From the NCBI RefSeq assembly GCF_026712205.1, contig NZ_JAPPUW010000021.1:1-64000 (forward strand): a DNA stretch of 64,000 nt, in the 5' to 3' direction. The notes below the pieces were generated by a model that saw only the letters and a list, made by a program, of their open reading frames with translations, ran no database searches and had not been told where the DNA came from. The stretch comes from Pelomonas aquatica. Its GTDB lineage: Bacteria > Pseudomonadota > Gammaproteobacteria > Burkholderiales > Burkholderiaceae_C. This document shows positions 30,996 to 39,341 of this stretch, one piece after another. Every line of letters begins with the position of its first letter. Within the stretch, counting starts at the first letter, position 1. The position numbers and the translations under genes were made by a program.

Positions 30996-32252
30996 ATGGA
31001 CATGCCCGCCACCAAGCCCGACATCACGAAATTGCGCATCAACGGCCAGCGCCTGTGGGCCTCGCTGATGGAGCTGGCCAAGATCGGCGCCACCGAGAAA
31101 GGCGGCGTCTGCCGCCTGACGCTGACCGACCTCGACAAGCAGGGCCGCGACCTCGTCACCCGCTGGGCGCGCGAGGCCGGCATGACGGTCACCATCGACC
31201 AGATCGGCAACGGCTTCATGCGCCGCCCGGGCCGCAACAACAGCCTGCCGCCCATCATGACCGGCAGCCACATCGACACCCAGCCCACCGGCGGCAAGTT
31301 CGACGGCAACTACGGCGTGCTGGCCGGCATCGAGGTCGTGCGCACGCTGAACGACTATCGCCTAGAGACCGAGGCGCCCATCGAGGTCGCGTTCTGGACG
31401 AACGAGGAAGGCTCGCGCTTCGTGCCCGTCATGATGGGCTCGGGCGTGTTCGCCAAGGCCTTCACGCTCGAGCACGCCTATGCGGCCACCGACACCGAGG
31501 GCAAGACCGTCAAGGGCGAGCTGGAGCGCATCGGCTACATCGGCAGCCAGGTGCCCGGCGACCACCCCATCGGCGCCTATTTCGAGACCCACATCGAGCA
31601 GGGCCCGGTGCTGGAAGACCACGACAAGACCATCGGCGTCGTCACCGGTGTTTTGGGCATCCGCTGGTACGACTGCATCGTGACCGGCATGGAAGCCCAC
31701 GCCGGCCCCACGCCGATGGCGCTGCGCAAGGATGCGCTGCAGGTCGCGACGCGGCTGATGCAGGAGGTCGTCGCCTGCGCCCACCGCCATCCGCCGCATG
31801 GCCGCGGCACCGTGGGCATGGTGCAGGTCCACCCCAACAGCCGCAACGTCATCCCCGGCCGCGTGAAGTTCAGCATCGACCTGCGCAACGCGAGCGATGC
31901 GCTGTGCGAGGCGATGGATGCCGACATCCGCGCGGTGGCGGCCAGGCTCGCGGCCGAATCGGGCCTGGGCATCGAGATCACGCAGGTCAGCGCCTACCCG
32001 GCCCAGCCCTTCCACAAGGACTGCATCGCCGCCGTGCAGAAGGCCGCCGACGCGCTGGGCTACAGCAATATGCCGGCCGTGTCAGGCGCCGGCCACGACG
32101 CCGTCTACATGGCCCGCCTGGCCCCGGCCGGCATGATCTTCATCCCCTGCAAGGACGGCATCAGCCACAACGAGATCGAGGACGCGAAGCCGGAACACAT
32201 TGAGGCGGGGTGCAATGTGTTGTTGCAGGCGATGCTGAATGCCGCGCGTTAA
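30996..32252 (+). CDS. Zn-dependent M20 hydrolase, beta-ureidopropionase/N-carbamoylase type
   Basis: The enzyme most likely hydrolyses N-carbamoyl-beta-alanine to beta-alanine, CO2 and ammonia, the third step of reductive pyrimidine degradation. The 418 residues belong to the M20 allantoate amidohydrolase/N-carbamoyl-amino-acid hydrolase family. Metal ligands are in GSHIDTQPTGGKFDGNYG (His92 and the following Asp), NEEGSRF and FETHIEQGPVLE, and a late conserved GAGHDAVYM is present. GAGGAG precedes the ATG. A strict L-carbamoyl-amino-acid hydrolase is possible, but operon context favours the pyrimidine role. Confidence 0.88.
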   Translation: MDMPATKPDITKLRINGQRLWASLMELAKIGATEKGGVCRLTLTDLDKQGRDLVTRWAREAGMTVTIDQIGNGFMRRPGRNNSLPPIMTGSHIDTQPTGGKFDGNYGVLAGIEVVRTLNDYRLETEAPIEVAFWTNEEGSRFVPVMMGSGVFAKAFTLEHAYAATDTEGKTVKGELERIGYIGSQVPGDHPIGAYFETHIEQGPVLEDHDKTIGVVTGVLGIRWYDCIVTGMEAHAGPTPMALRKDALQVATRLMQEVVACAHRHPPHGRGTVGMVQVHPNSRNVIPGRVKFSIDLRNASDALCEAMDADIRAVAARLAAESGLGIEITQVSAYPAQPFHKDCIAAVQKAADALGYSNMPAVSGAGHDAVYMARLAPAGMIFIPCKDGISHNEIEDAKPEHIEAGCNVLLQAMLNAAR

Positions 32253-32295
32253 AGCGCGAACGTCAACAACGAACGATGCACGAAGGGCAGCGTTC

Positions 32296-32817
32296 TCAGG
32301 CCTGCTGAGGAAGCAGTCGAGCAGCTTCCCGCTCTGGCGCGACCACCAATGCTGAAGCGAACCGCTTCAGTCGGCCAAGCGTCGCCATCAGCAGAGCAAC
32401 TGGGATCAGATAGACAAACCATCCCCCGGCATTAACGACCATCGCCTCTTCTACGACCTTGACGGTCCGCCTAAAGACGCTCTTGACGACATCGTTAGTG
32501 CATTGGTCGATGGTGGCAATTCGCTTGTTCACCACAGCACGCAGCTCTGGGTCCGCACGTAGCACCTCCAAAGCCAAATGCTGATTCCAAGCCGTTAGAC
32601 TGGGGAGTTTGCTAAGAAACGAATTGACGCCGTTGTGCACGAACCAGAAGGCTTCGTCATCTGCCTTGGATACGCCACGGATTTTTTCCTCCCGCACCTC
32701 ATCGCGAAGCACGAATAGCTCATTGCGAAGCTTCATCCGCCATGAAGGCGCAACGATGCTTTCATAGACGAAATGGACAACGGCGATGAACGCAAAAATC
32801 AAAATTGCTGTGCTCAT
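32296..32817 (-). CDS. Membrane protein of a two-gene low-GC module, unknown function
   Basis: The 173-residue protein has an N-terminal membrane helix (AILIFAFIAVVHFVYE), a charged helical middle that may form a coiled coil (RNELFVLRDEVREEKIR), and a second helix (AGGWFVYLIPVALLMATLG) near the C-terminus. No family is recognised. Its start overlaps the stop of the upstream gene by 4 bases, so the pair is one unit. GC content is low compared with its neighbours, suggesting recent acquisition. Confidence 0.55.
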   Translation of the reverse strand: MSTAILIFAFIAVVHFVYESIVAPSWRMKLRNELFVLRDEVREEKIRGVSKADDEAFWFVHNGVNSFLSKLPSLTAWNQHLALEVLRADPELRAVVNKRIATIDQCTNDVVKSVFRRTVKVVEEAMVVNAGGWFVYLIPVALLMATLGRLKRFASALVVAPEREAARLLPQQA

Positions 32818-33221
32818 GAACGCCTTCCTTTCGAAGCTACACCGCGATTCACATCGCTGGACTTGAACTCAACGCCTGCAGCGTCACTCTGTAGCTTGGA
32901 CTTCTCTCTGCCAATTCGTTTGGCCTCGTCGCTAAAGGCCTTCCGCATCGAACGGGCATGCCAGTACCAAAAACCGATGGTCACCACCCAAAGGCCGTAA
33001 CCAGTAAGCGCGCCATTCCGCAAAGAATCAAGGATGTCCTTGAACAGCTCAGCGACCGCCGCTTCCGGCAGCCTGTATACCATCAGAAGCGCTAATGCGA
33101 CGAATCCAAGAACGGGCAATTGCCCACGATTTATCGCCGTAACGACGATGTCACGTACGGCTTGCACCCAGGTGATACCCGTCTGACTCGGTGATTTGCT
33201 GGTCTTCGCCGGCGTGCCCAT
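32814..33221 (-). CDS. Membrane protein, first gene of the low-GC two-gene module
   Basis: A 135-residue protein with two hydrophobic segments (LPVLGFVALALLMVY and GLWVVTIGFWYWHA) and a basic, charged C-terminal tail (AKRIGREKSKLQS). No family is recognised. It is coupled to the following gene through an ATGA overlap. A role for the pair, for example as a small membrane complex or as phage defence, would be speculation. Confidence 0.55.
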   Translation of the reverse strand: MGTPAKTSKSPSQTGITWVQAVRDIVVTAINRGQLPVLGFVALALLMVYRLPEAAVAELFKDILDSLRNGALTGYGLWVVTIGFWYWHARSMRKAFSDEAKRIGREKSKLQSDAAGVEFKSSDVNRGVASKGRRS

Positions 33222-33349
33222 TTTTTCCTCCCGCTGCGCTCGCTAGTCAGGGATTTCAAACGTCAGCCATGCCCGTTTGATCCGCTTGCAGCCATCAGAT
33301 TCTGAACGCAATCCTCTAAGACGTCTCATCGGGACTTCGCCAATGAAGC

Positions 33350-33381
33350 ACCCTGCATCAGCCATCTCGCTGATGCAGGGT
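33350..33381. terminator. 13-bp perfect hairpin at the 3' side of ilvD
   Basis: ACCCTGCATCAGC (33350-33362) and GCTGATGCAGGGT (33369-33381) pair perfectly around a 6-base loop. It lies 17 bases beyond the ilvD stop, so it likely ends ilvD transcription on the minus strand. No T-run follows it. Confidence 0.6.
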
Positions 33382-33397
33382 AGGTCACTTGAGGAAA

Positions 33398-35257
33398 TCA
33401 GCCTTCCAGCTGCCCCAAATCCCTCACCGCCCCCTTGTCCGCCGACGTCGCCAGCAGCGCATACGCCTTCAGTGCGGCGGACACCTTGCGGGGCCGGGCC
33501 TCGATCGGCTTCCAGCCCTTGGCATCCTGCTCGGCACGGCGCTTCGCCAGTTCCTCATCGCTGACCAGCACATCGATCGTCCGGTTCGGAATGTCGATGC
33601 GGATGCGATCACCATTCCTGACCAGGCCAATCGCGCCCCCCGCCGCCGCCTCGGGCGAGCAGTGGCCGATGGACAGGCCCGAGGTGCCGCCGGAGAAGCG
33701 GCCGTCGGTCAGCAGTGCGCAGGCCTTGCCCAGACCCTTGGACTTGATGTAGCTCGTCGGGTAGAGCATCTCCTGCATGCCGGGGCCGCCCTTGGGGCCT
33801 TCGTAGCGCACGACGACGACGTCGCCGGCCTTGACCTTGTCGTCCAGGATGTTGGCGACCGCCTCGTCCTGGCTCTCGACGACATGGGCCGGGCCCTCGA
33901 AGACCATCAGGCTGTCGTCCACGCCGGCCGTCTTCACGACGCAGCCGTCCAGCGCGATATTGCCGCGCAGCACGGCCAGGCCGCCTTCCTTGCTGAAGGC
34001 ATGGTCGAAGGAGCGGATGCAGCCTTCGGCGCGGTCGGTGTCCAGGCTGGGCCAGCGCGTGTTCTGGCTGAAGGCGACCTGGGTCGGGATGCCGGCCGGG
34101 CCGGCCCTGTAGAAGGTCTTGACCGCGTCGCTCGGATTGCGAGCGATGTCCCACTGGTCCAGCGCATCCTTCATCGTCTTGGCGTGCACGGTGGGCACGT
34201 CGACGTGCAGCTTGCCGGCGCGGTCCAGCTCGCCCAGGATGGCCATGATGCCGCCGGCGCGGTGCACGTCCTCGATGTGGTATTTGTTGGTGTTGGGCGC
34301 CACCTTGCACAGTTGCGGCACGTCGCGCGACAGGCGGTCGATGTCCGTCATGTCGAACTCGATGCCGGCTTCCTGCGCCGCGGCCAGGATGTGCAGGATG
34401 GTGTTGGTGGAGCCACCCATCGCGATGTCCAGCGTCATCGCGTTCTCGAAGGCCTTCTTGCCGATGGCGCGCGGCAGCACGCCGGCGTCGTCCTGCTCGT
34501 AGTAGCGGCGGCACAGCTCGACGGCCGTGCGGCCGGCCTGCTTGAACAAGGCCTCGCGGTCCGCGTGCGTGGCCACCACCGTGCCGTTGCCGGGCAGCGA
34601 AAGGCCCAGGGCCTCGGTCAGGCAGTTCATGGAGTTGGCCGTGAACATGCCCGAGCAGCTGCCGCAGGTGGGGCAGGCCGAGCGCTCGACCTCGGCGAGG
34701 TCGGCGTCGCTGACCTTGCTGTCGGCGGCCATGACCATGGCGTCGATGAGGTCCAGCTTCTTGATCTCGATCTTGCCGGTGCCGGGTACCGCCAGGCGCA
34801 CCTTGCCGGCCTCCATCGGGCCGCCGGAGACGAAGACGACGGGGACGTTGAGCCGCATCGCGGCCATCAGCATGCCGGGGGTGATCTTGTCGCAGTTGGA
34901 GATGCACACCAGCGCGTCGGCGCAGTGGGCGTTGACCATGTACTCGACCGAGTCGGCAATGATGTCGCGGCTGGGCAGCGAATACAGCATGCCGTCGTGG
35001 CCCATCGCGATGCCGTCGTCCACGGCGATGGTGTTGAACTCCTTGGCCACGCCGCCCACGGCCTCGATCTCGCGGGCCACCAGCTGGCCCAGGTCCTTCA
35101 GGTGCACGTGGCCGGGCACGAACTGCGTGAACGAGTTGGCGATGGCGATGATGGGCTTGGAGAAGTCGTCGTCCTTCATGCCGGTGGCACGCCACAGCGA
35201 GCGGGCGCCGGCCATGTTGCGGCCGGCGGTGGAGGTCTTGGAGCGGTAGGTGGGCAT
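33398..35257 (-). CDS. ilvD: Dihydroxy-acid dehydratase
   Basis: IlvD dehydrates 2,3-dihydroxy-isovalerate and 2,3-dihydroxy-3-methylvalerate to the 2-keto acids in valine, isoleucine and leucine synthesis. It uses an Fe-S cluster and Mg. The 619-residue product has full family length with the cluster cysteines in [12 protein letters not shown] and [19 protein letters not shown], plus [20 protein letters not shown] near the C-terminus. The ATG at 35257 gives the standard N-terminus [10 protein letters not shown]; the longer frame upstream is not IlvD-like. It stands alone and ends before a strong hairpin. Confidence 0.95.
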   Translation of the reverse strand: MPTYRSKTSTAGRNMAGARSLWRATGMKDDDFSKPIIAIANSFTQFVPGHVHLKDLGQLVAREIEAVGGVAKEFNTIAVDDGIAMGHDGMLYSLPSRDIIADSVEYMVNAHCADALVCISNCDKITPGMLMAAMRLNVPVVFVSGGPMEAGKVRLAVPGTGKIEIKKLDLIDAMVMAADSKVSDADLAEVERSACPTCGSCSGMFTANSMNCLTEALGLSLPGNGTVVATHADREALFKQAGRTAVELCRRYYEQDDAGVLPRAIGKKAFENAMTLDIAMGGSTNTILHILAAAQEAGIEFDMTDIDRLSRDVPQLCKVAPNTNKYHIEDVHRAGGIMAILGELDRAGKLHVDVPTVHAKTMKDALDQWDIARNPSDAVKTFYRAGPAGIPTQVAFSQNTRWPSLDTDRAEGCIRSFDHAFSKEGGLAVLRGNIALDGCVVKTAGVDDSLMVFEGPAHVVESQDEAVANILDDKVKAGDVVVVRYEGPKGGPGMQEMLYPTSYIKSKGLGKACALLTDGRFSGGTSGLSIGHCSPEAAAGGAIGLVRNGDRIRIDIPNRTIDVLVSDEELAKRRAEQDAKGWKPIEARPRKVSAALKAYALLATSADKGAVRDLGQLEG

Positions 35258-35358
35258 GGCGGGCGGTGCGGAATCGGGATTCAGCGATTGTCCGGCTCCG
35301 CCGGCGTCCCGCCTATTCCCAGGCGCCGCCGAATGCTTGGTTGCGGCTTGCCGAAAGC

Positions 35359-35763
35359 TCAGCCCTCGCGCCTGACCCGCCAGGCCTGCACCACGGCCCA
35401 GCCCGCCTCCGGCAGCAGGAACAGCAGCAGCACCGGCGCGCCCGTCTGCAGCCAGGCCCAGGCCATCCACAGGCTGAACAGCGCGCGCGCTGCCGCGTCG
35501 TAGCGGCCCAGCTGCAGCGTCGGCCCGCGCAGCCGCAGCACGGACCACACCAGCACGATGCTGCCCATCAGCAGCGCGAACAGCGTGTGCAAGGGCGTGA
35601 AGGCCGGCAAGGGCGGGCCGCCCAGTGCCTGGTTGACGGCGCCGAGCTGGCCGAAGGCGACGGCGAAGCTCCAGGGCGTGGCGAAAGGCGCCGTGACGAC
35701 GAGGTCGTAGGCGGCGCTGGCCCGCACGACGCGGCGGAACTGGGCAGGGCTGAATGTGAGCAT
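35359..35763 (-). CDS. Small membrane protein, probable target of the divergent MerR regulator
   Basis: The 134-residue protein has about four hydrophobic segments ([48 protein letters not shown], and a weaker one near the N-terminus). No family is recognised. The start at 35763 is chosen because the upstream ATG at 35823 lies inside a MerR-type promoter, whose spacer palindrome is at 35798-35821. That promoter reads toward this gene, so it is probably induced by the divergent regulator. Confidence 0.6.
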   Translation of the reverse strand: MLTFSPAQFRRVVRASAAYDLVVTAPFATPWSFAVAFGQLGAVNQALGGPPLPAFTPLHTLFALLMGSIVLVWSVLRLRGPTLQLGRYDAAARALFSLWMAWAWLQTGAPVLLLFLLPEAGWAVVQAWRVRREG

Positions 35764-35797
35764 GGGCACTGCGGAAGTGACGAAGGCCCGCATGCTC

Positions 35798-35821
35798 GAC
35801 CCTGGACTACGCTCCAGGGTC
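35798..35821 (-). promoter_or_regulatory. MerR-type operator within a long-spacer promoter
   Basis: GACCCTGGA (35798-35806) and TCCAGGGTC (35813-35821) form a perfect 9-bp inverted repeat. On the minus strand it follows a -35-like TTGACC (35823-35818) and precedes a -10-like GAGCAT at a long spacer of about 19 bases. This is the layout of promoters activated by MerR family proteins such as ZntR. Confidence 0.7.
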
Positions 35822-35849
35822 AAGCACTTTCGCCCCTGGCCCGACGCCC

Positions 35850-36410
35850 ATGCAGATCGGCACCCTGTCCGCCCTCACCGGCCTGAGCCGCGACAGCCTG
35901 CGCTTCTACGAGAAGCGCGGCCTGCTGCAGGCCCGCCGCGCCGCCAACGGCTACCGCGACTACCCAGAAGAAGCCGTGCAGTGGCTGGGCTATGTGCGCA
36001 CAGCCCAGCAGCTCGGCTTCACGCTGGCCGAGATCGCCGCCGACCTGCCGCTGCTGGCCCAGGGCGAGGACGCCGGCCCGGCGCTGCGGGCGACGCTGGC
36101 GCGCAAGCTGGCGGACGTCGATGCGCGCATCGCCGCGCTGCAGGGCCTGCGCGCCGAGCTGGCGACCCGTCAGCCCGCCACCGCGCTGCGCACCGCCTCG
36201 CGCACGAGGCCGTCGAGCTTGCCGGTGATCTGCGTGAACTCGCCCGACACGACCGCGAACTCGCGGCCCGAGTGGCCGGCCCGCGCCGCGACGACCTGGG
36301 CGTTGAAGGAGACGATGCGCGCGTGCCTGGCGATCTGCTCGATGTCGCCCATGACGGACGTCAGCTGCTTCCTGGCGCTGCTGGCCTGCTGGCGGGCGAG
36401 GTCTTCGTAG
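35850..36410 (+). CDS. MerR family regulator with a C-terminus reading antisense to its neighbour
   Basis: Residues 1 to about 110 form a regular MerR DNA-binding domain and dimerisation helix: IGTLSALTGLSRDSLRFYEK, then GYRDYPEEAVQWLGYVRTAQ, ending near LQGLRAELATR. The remaining 75 residues (from about 36170) run antisense over the coding region of the next gene and do not look like a MerR effector domain. The natural length may be about 110-140 residues, and the frame may have lost its original stop by rearrangement. No metal-binding cysteines occur in the MerR part. The divergent palindrome at 35798-35821 is the likely operator. Confidence 0.75.
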   Translation: MQIGTLSALTGLSRDSLRFYEKRGLLQARRAANGYRDYPEEAVQWLGYVRTAQQLGFTLAEIAADLPLLAQGEDAGPALRATLARKLADVDARIAALQGLRAELATRQPATALRTASRTRPSSLPVICVNSPDTTANSRPEWPARAATTWALKETMRACLAICSMSPMTDVSCFLALLACWRARSS

Positions 36411-36856
36411 ACCTGGGTCAGCCGGTTCAGCGTGGCCAGCAGCGGCGTGGCGCTTTCCACCAGCGCCTCCAGCAGCGGCGCGGCGCCGGGGCCCCGGGCC
36501 GGGATGGCGTCCAGCACGCGGCGGGCCAGGTCGATGAAGGCGGCGATGCGCTCATCCGCGCGATCCGGGCCGAAATAGGCCTGCTGCAACTCGCCGCCCA
36601 GCATAGCCGGCGCCAGCTCGCCTTCGAGCAGCGCGCGATGGGCCTCGCGGAAGGTCGCCAGCGCGTCATGGGCCGTGGCCAGCGCACCGTCGCGGCCCTG
36701 GGATGCCAGCACCGCGTAGAGCACGAGGCGCTGCGACGTGAAGCGGCGGCGGCCCGACAGATTGATCGACTTGCCGTAGAGCTCGCCGGCCGTCGACTTG
36801 GGTGCGGCGGGTGCTCGCTTTGGTGCATCGTGGGTGGCACGCGTGGGGTGCAGCAT
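36170..36856 (-). CDS. Soluble PilJ-like chemoreceptor fragment
   Basis: The 228-residue protein carries a PilJ-type sensory N-domain (SINLSGRRRFTSQRLVLYAV, about residues 28-50) and a short signalling tip (IARHARIVSFNAQVVAARAG, then GREFAVVSGEF) like the hairpin of methyl-accepting chemotaxis proteins. It has no membrane helices and no HAMP domain, so it is a small cytoplasmic receptor-like protein. The start at 36856 has GGAGG 5 bases upstream. Its 3' end overlaps the MerR reading frame by about 240 bases in convergent orientation. Confidence 0.65.
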   Translation of the reverse strand: MLHPTRATHDAPKRAPAAPKSTAGELYGKSINLSGRRRFTSQRLVLYAVLASQGRDGALATAHDALATFREAHRALLEGELAPAMLGGELQQAYFGPDRADERIAAFIDLARRVLDAIPARGPGAAPLLEALVESATPLLATLNRLTQVYEDLARQQASSARKQLTSVMGDIEQIARHARIVSFNAQVVAARAGHSGREFAVVSGEFTQITGKLDGLVREAVRSAVAG

Positions 36857-36952
36857 GGAGGCCTCCGTGAACTGGGTCATGGCCGGCGCCGCCCACCGAG
36901 GGCGCGCCGGTCCTGTCGACCTAGGGATAGCACGGGGCGTGCCAGCGTGCCC

Positions 36953-38104
36953 TCAGCGCCGCAAGCCGCGCTGCAGCCTTTGTGCCGCTTCGGCCAGCGT
37001 CTCGTCCCGCTTCGCAAAGCAGAAGCGCACATGCCGCCGCTGCTGGGGCCGCTGGTAGAAGACCGACAGCGGGATGGCTGCGACGCCGATCTCGGTGGTC
37101 AGCCATCGGGCGAAGTCCAGCTCCGGCAGGTCGGAGACCGCACCGTAGTCCACGGTCTGGAAATAGGTGCCCTCGCAGGGCAGCAGCTTCAGCCCCGTGC
37201 CGGCCAGCGCGGCGCGGAAGGCGTCGCGCTTGGCCTGGTAGAAGCCGCTCAGGCCCTGCCAGGGCGCCGGGTCGGCGAGGTAGGCGGCCAGGGCGTGCTG
37301 GGTCGGTGTGTGCACGGTGAACACCGTGTACTGGTGCAGGCGGCGGAAGGCCGCGGACAGGGCCGGCGGCGCGGCGACGAAGCCGACCTTCCAGCCCGTC
37401 ACGTGAAAGGTCTTGCCGAAGCTGCCGACGAGGAAGCTGCGCTCGCGCAGGCCGGCAAAGCGCGCCACGCTCTGGTGGACGGCGCCGTCGAAGACCATGT
37501 GCTCGTAGACCTCGTCGCTGATGACGAAGAGGTCGTGCTGCTCGGCGATGCGCCCCAGCTCGCGCAGGTCGTCGGCGCTGGCGACGCGGCCGCTGGGGTT
37601 GTGCGGCGTGTTCAGCATCAGCGCGCGCGTGCGCGGCGTGACGGCGGCGCGCACGGCGGACCAGTCGATGCGGTAGTCCGCCGTCATCGGCACGCCCACC
37701 GGCATCGCGCCGCCCAGGCGGATGGCGGGGTCGTAGCTGTCGTAGGCCGGCTCGATGACGATGACCTCGTCGCCCGCGCCGACGCAGGCGTGCAGCGCCG
37801 TGATGAGGCCCTGCGTGCCGCCGGCGGTGATGGTGATGTCGCCGTCTGCGTCGTAGGCAGAGCCGTAGAGGGCGTTGAGCTTGTCCGCCACGGCTCGGCG
37901 CAGCGCCGGCACGCCGGTCATCGGCGGGTACTGGTTGTGGCCGGCCGCCATCGCGTCGGTGACGGTCTGCAGCAGGGCCGGGTCGGCGCCGAAGTCCGGA
38001 AAGCCCTGGCCGAGGTTGACGGCGCCATGCTCGGCCGCGAGGGCCGACATGACGGTGAAGATGGTGGTGCCGGCGTTGGGCAGCTTGGCGGGCAGGATGG
38101 GCAT
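36953..38104 (-). CDS. ybdL: Class I/II PLP aminotransferase, methionine aminotransferase (YbdL) type
   Basis: A 383-residue PLP enzyme of the aminotransferase I/II fold. Family motifs are NLGQGFPDF near the start, YPPMTGVPALR, GGTQGLI, NTPHNPSGR, and the PLP lysine in GSFGKTFHVTGWK (Lys231). YbdL-like enzymes transaminate methionine, glutamine or aromatic substrates with keto acids; the exact substrate here is not readable from the sequence. It stands alone between the receptor gene and the membrane protein gene. Confidence 0.85.
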   Translation of the reverse strand: MPILPAKLPNAGTTIFTVMSALAAEHGAVNLGQGFPDFGADPALLQTVTDAMAAGHNQYPPMTGVPALRRAVADKLNALYGSAYDADGDITITAGGTQGLITALHACVGAGDEVIVIEPAYDSYDPAIRLGGAMPVGVPMTADYRIDWSAVRAAVTPRTRALMLNTPHNPSGRVASADDLRELGRIAEQHDLFVISDEVYEHMVFDGAVHQSVARFAGLRERSFLVGSFGKTFHVTGWKVGFVAAPPALSAAFRRLHQYTVFTVHTPTQHALAAYLADPAPWQGLSGFYQAKRDAFRAALAGTGLKLLPCEGTYFQTVDYGAVSDLPELDFARWLTTEIGVAAIPLSVFYQRPQQRRHVRFCFAKRDETLAEAAQRLQRGLRR

Positions 38105-38132
38105 GGCCTGATTTTGCAGGCCAGCCCTCCGT

Positions 38133-38735
38133 TCAATGAGCGGGCTCGATGGGGTCGTAGCGCTGGCCCCGCAACAGAGCCAGCGGCGAGCGCCAGTAGA
38201 TGTCGACGTTGTGCAGCGGGTCGGTCAGGATCTTGACGACCCAGGCCAGGCCCCAGGCCGGGCCGCGCAGCACGGCCAGCTGCAGGCCGCGCAGCAGCAG
38301 GCCCGACACGCCCAGCGCCAGCCAGGCCAGGCCCACGTCATGCGCCCAGCCGGCGGCGCCGTGGGCGGGCTCGATGAGGCCGAACAGGCCGGGGCTGGCC
38401 CACAGCAGCAGGGGCAGGGCCAGCCACACGCCGATCAGCACGGCCTTGCGGCGCATGTTGTAGCCGGCCTTGATGGCCTCCTTGTGTTCGTCGCTCGCCT
38501 GGTTGACGTGGTCGTAGCCGCGCGGCTCGAAGAAGATGTGGCCGCTCTGGCGCGTGACCATGCCGACGCACCACCCGACCCAGGCCGCGGCGGCCGGGTC
38601 GATGAAGAGCAGCGCATAGGCGACCAGGAAGCTGATCGCGCTGACGAGGTGCAGCGTCTGGTTGATGCGGCACTGGTGGTAGTAGCGGTGGTCGTCCCAG
38701 CGCAGGGTGCGGACCTTGTCCCGGAAACTGGCCAT
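38133..38735 (-). CDS. Membrane protein, possibly Mpo1/DUF962-like
   Basis: The 200-residue protein has about four membrane helices and several conserved-looking His residues (HRYYHQCRINQTLHLVSA, GHIFFEPRGYDHVN). The pattern of an early HxxxNxxxH-like segment, a helix, and a GHxFFE block is reminiscent of DUF962/Mpo1 dioxygenases, but the match is partial and I do not claim it. The start at 38735 is chosen because the upstream part of the frame is not membrane-like. It has its own upstream gap of about 147 bases. Confidence 0.6.
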   Translation of the reverse strand: MASFRDKVRTLRWDDHRYYHQCRINQTLHLVSAISFLVAYALLFIDPAAAAWVGWCVGMVTRQSGHIFFEPRGYDHVNQASDEHKEAIKAGYNMRRKAVLIGVWLALPLLLWASPGLFGLIEPAHGAAGWAHDVGLAWLALGVSGLLLRGLQLAVLRGPAWGLAWVVKILTDPLHNVDIYWRSPLALLRGQRYDPIEPAH

Positions 38736-38882
38736 GATGGTGAAGCCTTGTCGATCACGCGCAACGCGTGGCGACAGCCTGACCGGCCTGCATGAAATTC
38801 CGGTTACGCCGGGCGCACCGCGTCGCCAGGCCTTGATCCAGCGCAAGAGGGCGCCGCGCGCGGCGCGCGCGTCACGATCTCG

Positions 38883-39208
38883 TCATCGGGCCGAGCCGTC
38901 GCGGCTGTACTGCTCGAAGGCGTCGACGGCGTGGGCCGCATACATCAGCGACGGGCCGCCGCCCATGTAGACGCAGACGGCCAGCATCTCCTCCAGCTCG
39001 GCCCGCGTGCAGCCGAGCTTGACGAGGGCCTCGGCGTGGAAGGCCAGGCAGGGGTCGCAGCGCCCGGCCCACGCCCAGGGCCATCGCGATCAGTTCCTTG
39101 GTCTTCTTGTCGAGGGCGCCATCGCGCATGGCGGCCTGGGACAGCGCGCCGAAGCCGCGGGGGGTGTCGGGGATGTCGCCCGGCGAGGGTGCGGTAATGG
39201 ATGCTCAT
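38883..39208 (-). pseudogene. Carboxymuconolactone decarboxylase family protein with two frameshifts
   Basis: Read in three successive frames this is a 108-residue AhpD/CMD-family protein: MSIHYRTLAG, then FGALSQAAMRDGALDKKTKE, then CDPCLAFHAEALVKLGCTRA and MGGGPSLMYAAHAVDAFEQY. The CxxC-containing block suggests a peroxidase-like member. The frame changes near 39180 and near 39065. In each case one extra G lies in a GGGC run on the coding strand, and the total length (326 bases) equals 324 plus 2. The two shifts may be true decay or sequence errors. Confidence 0.75.
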
Positions 39209-39341
39209 CGGGGCTCCCGGCCATCTGTGTCGTGCCCCATGCTGGGGCCGACGCGCGCCGCCCGGCTTGACCTGGGGCAAGCATCGGTGCCGGCCGGCGG
39301 GCAGGCCGCGTGCAGGGAGGACCGGGGCGCCCGAAAAGGGC

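Noticed and set aside
33277-33564. A short plus-strand frame that crosses the ilvD 3' end
   Set aside because: It covers a hairpin and part of ilvD in antisense, and its product is low complexity.
33389-35503. A 704-codon open frame on the plus strand
   Set aside because: It is antisense to ilvD, whose motifs are complete on the minus strand.
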